From the NCBI GenBank assembly GCA_031278845.1, contig JAITJQ010000057.1, positions 1 through 6,448 of the forward strand: a stretch of 6,448 bases of DNA, read 5' to 3'. The DNA is from Puniceicoccales bacterium (GTDB lineage: Bacteria > Verrucomicrobiota > Verrucomicrobiia > Opitutales > LL51). Every line of letters begins with the position of its first letter. Position 1 is the first letter of the stretch. This document shows positions 1 to 4,691 of the stretch, in pieces. Below the pieces are notes generated by a model. It did no database searches. It worked only from the letters and a program-made list of their open reading frames with translations, and had not been told where the DNA came from. Made by a program: the position numbers and the translations under genes.

Positions 1-28
1 CGACGAGGTCACTGGCACAAAGAAATAG
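1..28 (+). CDS. atpD: Probable C-terminal end of ATP synthase F1 beta subunit (partial)
   Basis: The frame that reads DEVTGTKK and stops at TAG (26-28) ends one base before the atpC start. In many bacteria atpD directly precedes atpC, and AtpD proteins commonly end in an acidic-then-lysine-rich tail of this type. Only eight residues are visible, so the identification rests on gene order rather than on sequence. The one-base gap suggests translational coupling with atpC. Confidence 0.45.
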
Positions 29-29
29 C

Positions 30-440
30 ATGGCACTTTTTGTAGAAATTATAACGCCTAACCGGGTAATCTGCTCCAAGGAAGTTACATCGTTGGTGGT
101 CAATTCCACGCTGGGCGAAATGGAAATATTGCCGGAACACCGCCCGATTGTCGCACTTTTGGAAGTAGGTAGCACGCATTTGAAATTGCCTCACGGACAA
201 ACGGAAACGATCGCGACGTCATCGGGAATTTTGAAATTAGAAAACGATCGGGCCATATTGGTAGTCGAAGAGGCGGTCGATATCCACGGCTTAGAGGCAG
301 CGACAACGGCAGAAAATGCGAAAACTTTAGCTAAGGAAGCCCTAAAAGCGACAATCAATCGGGGGAACCTGGAGCAAAACGAGCTCGATCAGCTGGAGGC
401 TAAGATTCGAGCCGAATTGAATAAGAAATTACGGAAATAA
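30..440 (+). CDS. atpC: F1F0 ATP synthase subunit epsilon (AtpC)
   Basis: Central-stalk subunit of the F1 part of ATP synthase. It couples the gamma rotor to the c-ring and can restrain ATP hydrolysis through its C-terminal helices. The 136-residue protein has the usual family length. Residues 1-85 form the N-terminal beta-sandwich domain, with the family signature G-E-M-E-I-L-P-E-H-R-P-I-V-A-L-L at 29-44. Residues 88-136 are charged and helical, rich in Ala, Glu and Lys, matching the C-terminal helical hairpin. The ATG at 30 is the natural start: it opens the family's N-terminus (L-F-V-E-I-I-T-P) and follows the preceding stop by one base. No Shine-Dalgarno sequence is visible at normal spacing, which fits coupling to the upstream gene. 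It appears to be the last gene of the ATP synthase operon. A T-run follows at about 458-465, but I see no stable hairpin before it. Confidence 0.95.
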   Translation: MALFVEIITPNRVICSKEVTSLVVNSTLGEMEILPEHRPIVALLEVGSTHLKLPHGQTETIATSSGILKLENDRAILVVEEAVDIHGLEAATTAENAKTLAKEALKATINRGNLEQNELDQLEAKIRAELNKKLRK

Positions 441-501
441 AACCATTTGTTCCTATTTTTTTTAAATTTCCCACCTAAATTACTTCCGTTGGACGCGATA
501 A

Positions 502-612
502 TCAAATGGAGGCATTGGCCGCATAGATCGCGCTCGCCATGCTCCACAGAATACCCCCCAGCGCAATACGCTTCAGTATTTTTTTCACTTTCACATTTTT
601 TCGCATCATCAT
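502..612 (-). pseudogene. Signal-peptide remnant related to the ankyrin protein at 964-1695
   Basis: This frame starts at any of three consecutive ATG codons (612-604) and stops at TGA (504-502), giving 36 residues. It is a textbook Sec signal peptide: a basic N-region (R-K-N-V-K-V-K-K), a hydrophobic core (I-A-L-G-G-I-L-W) and an A-I-Y-A cleavage site, followed by only A-N-A-S-I before the stop. The core aligns with the N-terminus of the ankyrin protein: K-x-K-K-I-L-x-x-I-x-x-G-x-I-L-W-S-M-A here, K-x-K-R-I-L-x-x-I-x-x-G-x-I-L-W-T-M-A there, about 12 of 27 residues identical by eye. Beyond the stop no frame resumes anything recognisable before the convergent atpC gene. I infer that a secreted paralogue lost its mature part. 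A functional tiny secreted peptide is a less likely alternative. Confidence 0.6.
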
Positions 613-649
613 TCACTTTTTCATTTCTAGCTCTTTGTCAATTCTTTTC

Positions 650-668
650 ATTGTATAAGGCATGTCAA
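650..668 (-). promoter_or_regulatory. Promoter-like motif upstream of the signal-peptide remnant
   Basis: On the minus strand the sequence reads TTGACATGCCTTATACAAT, ending about 37 bases before the first ATG of the remnant. It resembles the motif before the ankyrin gene (1713-1732). The TTGACA and TACAAT parts are only seven bases apart, too close to act as a standard sigma-70 -35/-10 pair, so only the TACAAT could be a -10 box. The AAACTTGAC portion also resembles the end of the T repeat, which offers another explanation for part of the match. Confidence 0.3.
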
Positions 669-678
669 GTTTTTTGAG

Positions 679-829
679 TTCTAGGGGCTACGCGCCCTTA
701 GAATCCCTGCCGGGGGATACATCCTCTGGACCCGGGATTAGCGGATTGATCCAGGGGTGATGCTCCTGGATCTTAAGGTCCAAAGACTATTTGCGCGCAA
801 ACCCTGTGCAAATTGCACAGGGTTTGCGC
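679..829. repeat. Cluster of three hairpins including a decayed copy of palindrome A
   Basis: Three inverted repeats follow one another. 679-688 pairs with 694-703 (TTCTAGGGGC, one G-T pair). 748-757 pairs with 763-772 (GATCCAGGGG with CTCCTGGATC, one G-T pair). 795-811 pairs with 813-829 as a 17-bp perfect stem (GCGCAAACCCTGTGCAA). The middle one lies in GCGGATTGATCCAG (741-754), which matches the start of the A palindrome at 3493 (GCGGTTTGATCCAG), so it is probably an eroded copy. Between the first two, 703-740 holds weaker self-complementary runs such as ATCCC/GGGAT. No open frame of interest runs through the block. It sits between the signal-peptide remnant and the ankyrin-gene terminator. 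Confidence 0.7.
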
Positions 830-849
830 AACTAAAAAAGTGACAATTT

Positions 850-957
850 AAAAACTTGACCTTACGGTCAAGCCCTGCGCAGAATGCGCAGGGCTTGGCC
901 ACAAAAGGAGGTCAAGGAGTCTGGGCTCCTTGCGGTGTATGGGGCGGAGCCCCATAG
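850..957 (-). terminator. T-element, probable terminator of the ankyrin gene
   Basis: Read on the minus strand this begins seven bases after the ankyrin stop codon. In order it has a stem around GGGGC (956-949 with 945-938), a CAAGGAG...CTCCTTG hairpin (932-926 with 919-913), then an outer stem CTTGACCT/AGGTCAAG (916-909 with 862-855) enclosing an inner 13-bp hairpin CAAGCCCTGCGCA (897-885 with 881-869), ending in TTTTT (854-850). The same order of parts is present at 3361-3485. The CAAGGAG hairpin and the outer stem share 913-916 and so exclude one another. A second small hairpin, 855-861 with 866-872, also competes. Intrinsic termination is inferred from stem plus T-run. Confidence 0.7.
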
Positions 958-963
958 GCAGCA

Positions 964-1695
964 TCAGTCGGCACTTAACTTACGCAATAGCCTTATAATT
1001 TTATCGTAATTCTTTTTGGGACCTACGTTGAACTTTTTTCTGATACGTTTTAACTCTTCGCGGTTTTCTTTCCTGCACATTCTTTTACGCCTACTAATGG
1101 CATAATCTAACGGTGTTTCGCCATCATTGGATTGTATATTTGGGTTAGCACCGTGGGTTAATAGAAGGTGGACAATTCCTAAATGCCCAAACAATGTCGC
1201 GTAATGCAGGGGTGTTATGCCTTTGAAGGCTTGCACATTAGGATCGGCACCGTATTCCAATAGCCGTTTCGCAATTCTAAAACATCCATATTTCGCTGCC
1301 TCATGCAATGCCGTAACATTATCTTCATCCCGTTCATTGACATCGGCACCGGCTGCAATTAATTTATCGATTGTACCGCCCCACCTCGATTTTCCGCATC
1401 TTCCGGCACGGTACGCCGCCCAGGCAATTACAGGATAATAACCAGACCATGGTGGTATTTTACCAATTACCTGTTGTACAGTCATTTTGCTACCTCTGTC
1501 GATGGTTTTTCGAAAAACATTCTCCCTTCGATTAGCAGCGATTCCTCTCATTCGAGTGATTGTGTTTTCTTTCTCCTCATTTTCACTCTCGTCTGTATAA
1601 ACCGTTCCATGGCTCACATTGGCCATAGTCCATAGTATTTCTCCGAAAATAATACACGTTAATATTCTCTTATTTTTTTTATTATCCCATGCCAT
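964..1695 (-). CDS. Secreted ankyrin-repeat protein
   Basis: A 243-residue protein with no assigned biochemical role; ankyrin repeats bind other proteins. Residues 1-30 look like a Sec signal peptide: basic stretch K-K-N-K-R, hydrophobic I-L-T-C-I-I-F-G-E-I-L-W-T-M-A, then a possible cleavage site near S-H-G. Residues 31-85 are polar and charged with no domain I recognise. Ankyrin repeats run from about 87 to 205: one diverged unit ending L-I-A-A-G-A-D-V-N, then three clear units with T-A-L-H-E-A-A, T-P-L-H-Y-A-T and T-P-L-D-Y-A cores, each with L-L-x-x-G-A-(D/N)-P-N turns. The C-terminus (206-243) is strongly basic and helical. The gene is monocistronic and divergent from the SOD gene. No Shine-Dalgarno is visible before the ATG at 1695, and a TATAAT lies only 17 bases upstream of it. 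A signal peptide with ankyrin repeats would suit an exported or periplasmic protein, possibly one acting on a host, but the sequence does not show a target. Confidence 0.85.
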   Translation of the reverse strand: MAWDNKKNKRILTCIIFGEILWTMANVSHGTVYTDESENEEKENTITRMRGIAANRRENVFRKTIDRGSKMTVQQVIGKIPPWSGYYPVIAWAAYRAGRCGKSRWGGTIDKLIAAGADVNERDEDNVTALHEAAKYGCFRIAKRLLEYGADPNVQAFKGITPLHYATLFGHLGIVHLLLTHGANPNIQSNDGETPLDYAISRRKRMCRKENREELKRIRKKFNVGPKKNYDKIIRLLRKLSAD

Positions 1696-1712
1696 AATCC
1701 ATGAGCTATGTT

Positions 1713-1732
1713 ATTATATAAGAATATGTCAA
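1713..1732 (-). promoter_or_regulatory. Promoter-like motif upstream of the ankyrin gene
   Basis: The minus strand reads TTGACATATTCTTATATAAT. TATAAT (1718-1713) is a perfect -10 hexamer. The TTGACA (1732-1727) is only eight bases upstream of it, so it is not a standard -35 partner. If the -10 is used, the transcript would start near 1706 and the leader would be only about 11 bases, agreeing with the absence of a Shine-Dalgarno. The signal-peptide remnant carries a similar motif. Confidence 0.4.
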
Positions 1733-1762
1733 TTTTTTTTCGCTTTTTGCGATTCTAGAAAT

Positions 1763-1790
1763 TTCACAATCTTAAAATTTTCTTTAAAAT
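1763..1790 (+). promoter_or_regulatory. Probable sigma-70-type promoter for the SOD gene
   Basis: TTCACA at 1763-1768 and TAAAAT at 1785-1790 each match the consensus hexamers at five of six positions and are separated by 16 bases. Transcription would start near 1797, giving a leader of about 60 bases before the ATG at 1858. The leader contains a G-rich run (1834-1838) but no recognised riboswitch or iron-box motif that I can support. Confidence 0.5.
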
Positions 1791-1857
1791 ATCATCTCCG
1801 CATCAAAATCGCCGATAAATATTTGACTTGATTGGGGGCGGTGATTGGATACCGAAG

Positions 1858-2526
1858 ATGTCCATGCGATACAGTTTGCCTCCACTGAAATACGCGTATG
1901 ATGCGTTGGAGCCTGTGTTTACAGCAGAAATGCTAGCATTGCACCATGGGAAACACCACGCGGCATATGTTGACAAGTTAAACGAATTGCTGCAAAATTT
2001 AGACTGTCCGGCTCCGGAAAATATCGACAATTTTATCGCCGATGGCCACTATTCCCGTGCCCCAGAGCTCCATCGCGATGCGGTCCGTTTCAATGCGGGC
2101 GGCCATGTGAATCACACTTTTTTTTGGAATATTTTAAAACCGTGCGGAGAAACAAACAATTATCTCCCGGAAGATTTGGCAAAAGTAATCGACGGTGTTT
2201 TCGGATCGCTGTCTAAATTTAAAGAAAAATTTACAGCGACGGCGTTGGGCCATTTGGGGTGCGGTTGGGCCTGGCTTAATGTTTCCGAAAAAAATCCGAA
2301 GGAACTGTTCATTTCGACAACTTCGAACCACGACCATCCGCAGATGGCGGAAAATCGGGCCAAAAAAACCTTTGGATTCCCTATTTTTACGCTCGACCTT
2401 TGGGAGCATGCCTATTACCTGCTATACAAAAATCGTAAAGCTGACTATTTCGAATCATTTTGGAAAATTGTCGATTGGTCGGTGGTTGCAGAAAATTATC
2501 GGAAGGTGCTGGCAGAATTTGATTGA
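1858..2526 (+). CDS. sodA: Superoxide dismutase, Mn/Fe family
   Basis: Converts superoxide to oxygen and hydrogen peroxide; no export signal is visible, so it acts in the cytoplasm. From the ATG at 1858 the protein has 222 residues, slightly longer than E. coli SodA. The four metal ligands are all present: His29 (in H-H-G-K-H-H), His86 (N-H-T-F-F-W), Asp180 and His184 (D-L-W-E-H-A-Y-Y). The gateway Tyr37 and the G-W-A-W-L core strand (136-140) are also there. The N-A-G-G-H-V-N-H segment is the Mn-type form, without the Fe-type Gln. The place where Mn enzymes carry the second-sphere Gln (N-Q-D) reads N-His158-D, so the metal preference is uncertain and a cambialistic enzyme is possible. A TTG at 1828 would add ten residues that are unlike the family; ATG 1858 or ATG 1864 fits the usual N-terminus (Y-S-L-P-P-L-K-Y). 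Probably cotranscribed with the MBL gene 24 bases downstream. Confidence 0.93.
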   Translation: MSMRYSLPPLKYAYDALEPVFTAEMLALHHGKHHAAYVDKLNELLQNLDCPAPENIDNFIADGHYSRAPELHRDAVRFNAGGHVNHTFFWNILKPCGETNNYLPEDLAKVIDGVFGSLSKFKEKFTATALGHLGCGWAWLNVSEKNPKELFISTTSNHDHPQMAENRAKKTFGFPIFTLDLWEHAYYLLYKNRKADYFESFWKIVDWSVVAENYRKVLAEFD

Positions 2527-2550
2527 TTTATTTCACTAGCCTTTATAGCT

Positions 2551-3339
2551 GTGGGAGTGATTACGAGTTGTCACTTTTTGGGAAGTAGCAGCCAGGGTAA
2601 TTGTTTGCTGGTAAAGTCGACGAGTGGAAATTTTTTAATCGATGTCGGTCTAACGGGTCGGCAAATTGTAGCGTGTTTACCGACATTCGGAATTACAATC
2701 CAGGATATCGGAGCAATTTTTGTAACACACGAGCATTTGGATCATTCTCAGGGTTTTCGCGGCTTAGCAAAATATACACATTTTCAATGCTTTGCAAACC
2801 AGGCAACGGCAATGGCAATCAACGGTAAATTTGGGAAATTGTTTTCCTGGAATTATTTTACAACTGGCGAAATCGTTCACTATCAGGGATTCGAAATCGA
2901 AACTTTTTCGATTCCTCACGATGCAATCGAACCCGTAGGCTACATCTTTCGCAGCTGCGACGGTGGCAAAAGTCTATGCTGGATGACCGATCTTGGATAC
3001 GTTCCACAAAACATTCGCGAACGTATAAAAAAATCGGACATCCTTATTTTGGAGGCAAATTATGACAATATTATGCTGGAGAATGACGAAAAACGTCCGC
3101 CGGCAATTAAAAACCGAATCCGCGGTCGCTATGGCCACTTGTCCAACGAATCGGCATGTGATCTGGTCACAAACGCAACGGATGCGGATTGGCAGAAGAT
3201 TTTTCTAGCACATTTGAGCCGCGATTGCAACGATTCACGGCTTTTAGAAACACTTTTCGGTAAAGATATTTTCCGAAAATTTGATATCACCGTGGTCGAT
3301 CCTCACGATGCAACCGGTATCAGCTATTCCTGCGTCTGA
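2551..3339 (+). CDS. MBL-fold metallo-hydrolase, WalJ/YycJ family
   Basis: A 262-residue metallo-beta-lactamase-fold protein, probably a dinuclear-metal phosphodiesterase or nuclease. The signature T-H-E-H-L-D-H lies at 59-65. Further likely metal or active-site residues are His123 in I-P-H-D-A-I-E-P-V-G-Y, Asp147 in M-T-D-L-G-Y, His196 in G-H-L-S-N-E and His221 in L-A-H-L-S-R-D-C-N. The early G-S-S-S-Q-G-N and L-I-D-V-G-L motifs, the S-H-D/P-H-D-A-x-E-P element and the ending A-H-L-S-x-D-x-N are typical of YycJ/WalJ. In Firmicutes that protein is encoded beside the WalRK two-component genes, which are not present here, so the cellular role cannot be carried over. The start is GTG at 2551, or GTG at 2557 two codons later; both are in the frame open since the SOD stop, and neither has a good ribosome binding site. 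Confidence 0.88.
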   Translation: MGVITSCHFLGSSSQGNCLLVKSTSGNFLIDVGLTGRQIVACLPTFGITIQDIGAIFVTHEHLDHSQGFRGLAKYTHFQCFANQATAMAINGKFGKLFSWNYFTTGEIVHYQGFEIETFSIPHDAIEPVGYIFRSCDGGKSLCWMTDLGYVPQNIRERIKKSDILILEANYDNIMLENDEKRPPAIKNRIRGRYGHLSNESACDLVTNATDADWQKIFLAHLSRDCNDSRLLETLFGKDIFRKFDITVVDPHDATGISYSCV

Positions 3340-3360
3340 ATGCCAGAGGGCTTCGGTTAT

Positions 3361-3485
3361 CTAGGGGGGGGGCTCCGTCCTGGTCCCACGCAAGGAGTCA
3401 TGGACTTCTTGACCTTCTTCGACGGCCGAGCTCTCGGACATGCTGCCCGAGGGCTCGGCCGCAAGGTCAAGTTTTTTTCTTTTTT
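3361..3485 (+). terminator. T-element, probable terminator of the SOD-MBL operon
   Basis: Starting 21 bases after the MBL stop codon, the element holds a G-run/GGGGGCTCC block (3364-3376) that is only weakly self-paired here. A CAAGGAGTC hairpin follows (3391-3399 with 3403-3411). Then comes a nested structure whose outer stem CTTGACCTT/AAGGTCAAG (3408-3416 with 3463-3471) encloses a 15-bp inner stem CGGCCGAGCTCTCGG (3423-3437 with 3447-3461). Seven Ts follow at once (3472-3478), with five or more after one C. This is the form of a strong intrinsic terminator. The CAAGGAG hairpin and the outer stem share 3408-3411. It has the same part order as 850-957 and the window end. Confidence 0.78.
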
Positions 3486-3491
3486 GAATTC

Positions 3492-3596
3492 TGCGGTTTG
3501 ATCCAGTGGCTTCGCCACTGGATCAAACCGCAAACCTCTGACCAAGGAATGGTATTCCCTGGTCAGGGGTTGCAAGGGGAAGAATTCCCCTTGCAA
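3492..3596. repeat. Three-palindrome repeat ABC, left copy
   Basis: Three palindromes lie back to back. A: 3492-3510 with 3514-3532, a 19-bp perfect stem (core GGTTTGATCCAGTGGC) with a TTC loop. B: 3533-3550 with 3554-3571, 18 pairs including one T-G pair and one A-C mismatch. C: 3570-3581 with 3585-3596, a 12-bp perfect stem (TTGCAAGGGGAA). The block recurs in the opposite orientation at 6009-6115, at roughly 85% identity by eye, with most differences in loops or in the B stem. It fills the interval between the SOD-MBL terminator and mreB. Its origin is not recognised; its form is like REP/RPE-type palindromic elements. Confidence 0.85.
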
Positions 3597-3619
3597 GGCA
3601 GGGGAAATTTTTTCATAGT
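3591..3619 (+). promoter_or_regulatory. Weak candidate promoter for mreB
   Basis: TTGCAA (3591-3596) and CATAGT (3614-3619) are 17 bases apart and match the sigma-70 hexamers at four of six positions each. The -35 part would be the right arm of palindrome C. Transcription would begin near 3626, just ahead of the mreB ATG. A strong terminator upstream makes some promoter in this interval likely, but this particular assignment is weak. Confidence 0.25.
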
Positions 3620-3641
3620 ATGGGGAGTTCTTCTTCAGGGT

Positions 3642-4685
3642 ATGAAAGTTGGTATACGATTAAAGAATTCCATAGGGAAAACGCTTGGGTTTTTGTCACA
3701 CGATATTGGCATTGATCTGGGGACGGCCAATACGCTTGTTTTTGCGAAGGATCGCGGTATCATCATGAACGAACCCAGTGTTGTAGCAATTTACACGAAT
3801 TCGAAAAAGGTACGGGCAGTTGGTCTAGAAGCGAAGAAAATGTTAGGACGTACGCCAGCGAATATTATGGCCATACGTCCGATGAAAGACGGTGTCATTG
3901 CGGATTTCGAAATTACGGAAGCGATGCTACGCTATTTTATAAACAAAGCTTCGCGGACGATGAAGTTTATTCCGCCACGGGTTGTCATCGCAGTTCCTTC
4001 CGGGATTACGGAGGTGGAGCGGCGAGCGGTCAAGGAGTCAGCGATTCACGCGGGTGCGCGCGATGTATTATTGTTGCAGGAACCGATGGCGGCGGCAATT
4101 GGAGTAGGGTTACCGATTGACGAACCGGCGGCGAGTATGATTGTCGACATCGGTGGTGGAACGACTGAGGTTGCGATTTTATCATTAAACGGTGTTGTTT
4201 TTTCGCAAAGTATTCGCATTGGTGGGGATGCGATTGACAATTCGATCATCGCCTATATCAAAAAAATGTACAATTTAATCATAGGAGAACGGACGGCAGA
4301 GGAGATTAAAATTCGTATAGGGTCAGCGGCTAAATTGGAAAATGAATTGGAAATGGCGATTAAGGGGCGTGATGCGATTATCGGTTTGCCACGGACGATT
4401 AAAATTTCTTCCGTAGAGATTCGCGAAGCGTTACGGGAAGCGGTTTCCGGGATTGTGGAGGTGATCAAAATCGCTTTGGAAAAATGTCCACCGGAATTGT
4501 CATCGGATCTCGTTGACCGCGGTATTATACTTGCGGGTGGTGGGTCAATGATACGGAAACTCGATCGGGCGATTAGCGAATCGACGGGATTACCGGTTAT
4601 TGTTGCGGACGACCCACTTTTTGCGGTAGCGAATGGGACAGGAACCGTTTTACAAGATTTAGGCCTGTGGCTATCCGAAGACTAA
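3642..4685 (+). CDS. mreB: Rod shape-determining protein MreB
   Basis: Bacterial actin that forms membrane-associated filaments guiding lateral cell-wall synthesis together with MreC, MreD, RodA and PBP2. The 347-residue length is normal. Actin-fold nucleotide-binding motifs are intact: phosphate-1 D-I-G-I-D-L-G-T-A-N-T (21-31), connect-1 A-V-P-S-G-I-T-E-V-E-R-R (117-128), L-L-Q-E-P-M-A-A-A-I-G (144-154), phosphate-2 V-D-I-G-G-G-T-T-E-V (168-177) and adenosine I-L-A-G-G-G-S (296-302). The frame is open further back to 3498, but that extra part is only translated repeat (palindromes A-C); the ATG at 3642 gives the family N-terminus (L-G-F-L-S-H-D-I-G-I-D). An upstream GGGGAG (3622-3627) is about 14 bases from the ATG, too far for a good ribosome binding site. 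First gene of the mreBCD operon. Confidence 0.96.
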   Translation: MKVGIRLKNSIGKTLGFLSHDIGIDLGTANTLVFAKDRGIIMNEPSVVAIYTNSKKVRAVGLEAKKMLGRTPANIMAIRPMKDGVIADFEITEAMLRYFINKASRTMKFIPPRVVIAVPSGITEVERRAVKESAIHAGARDVLLLQEPMAAAIGVGLPIDEPAASMIVDIGGGTTEVAILSLNGVVFSQSIRIGGDAIDNSIIAYIKKMYNLIIGERTAEEIKIRIGSAAKLENELEMAIKGRDAIIGLPRTIKISSVEIREALREAVSGIVEVIKIALEKCPPELSSDLVDRGIILAGGGSMIRKLDRAISESTGLPVIVADDPLFAVANGTGTVLQDLGLWLSED

Positions 4686-4691
4686 GATGCT

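Noticed and set aside
389..616. A 75-codon minus-strand frame overlapping the end of atpC
   Set aside because: It begins at GTG, overlaps atpC and shows no protein features; the neighbouring frame in the same DNA (502-612) carries the real signal-peptide pattern.
447..677. A 76-codon plus-strand frame after atpC
   Set aside because: It is rich in Phe, Ser and Pro from T-rich DNA and is the antisense of the signal-peptide remnant and its upstream region.
679..957. CRISPR array
   Set aside because: The hairpins differ in sequence and spacing; there are no identical direct repeats with unique spacers.
1728..1732. Standard sigma-70 promoter using TTGACA at 1732-1727 for the ankyrin gene
   Set aside because: At 16-18 bases downstream there is no -10-like sequence; the TATAAT is only eight bases away.
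3357..3596. A minus-strand frame sharing G-L-R-F-D-P-V-A-x-P-L-D-Q-T-A-E with the frame after mreD, suggesting a conserved peptide
   Set aside because: The shared residues come only from palindrome A, which is conserved as DNA. In palindromes B and C the two copies are read in different frames, so coding is not conserved.
3498..3641. A 48-residue N-terminal extension of MreB in the same open frame
   Set aside because: The extension is a translation of palindromes A, B and C; MreB family proteins begin a few residues before D-I-G-I-D-L-G, which the ATG at 3642 provides.
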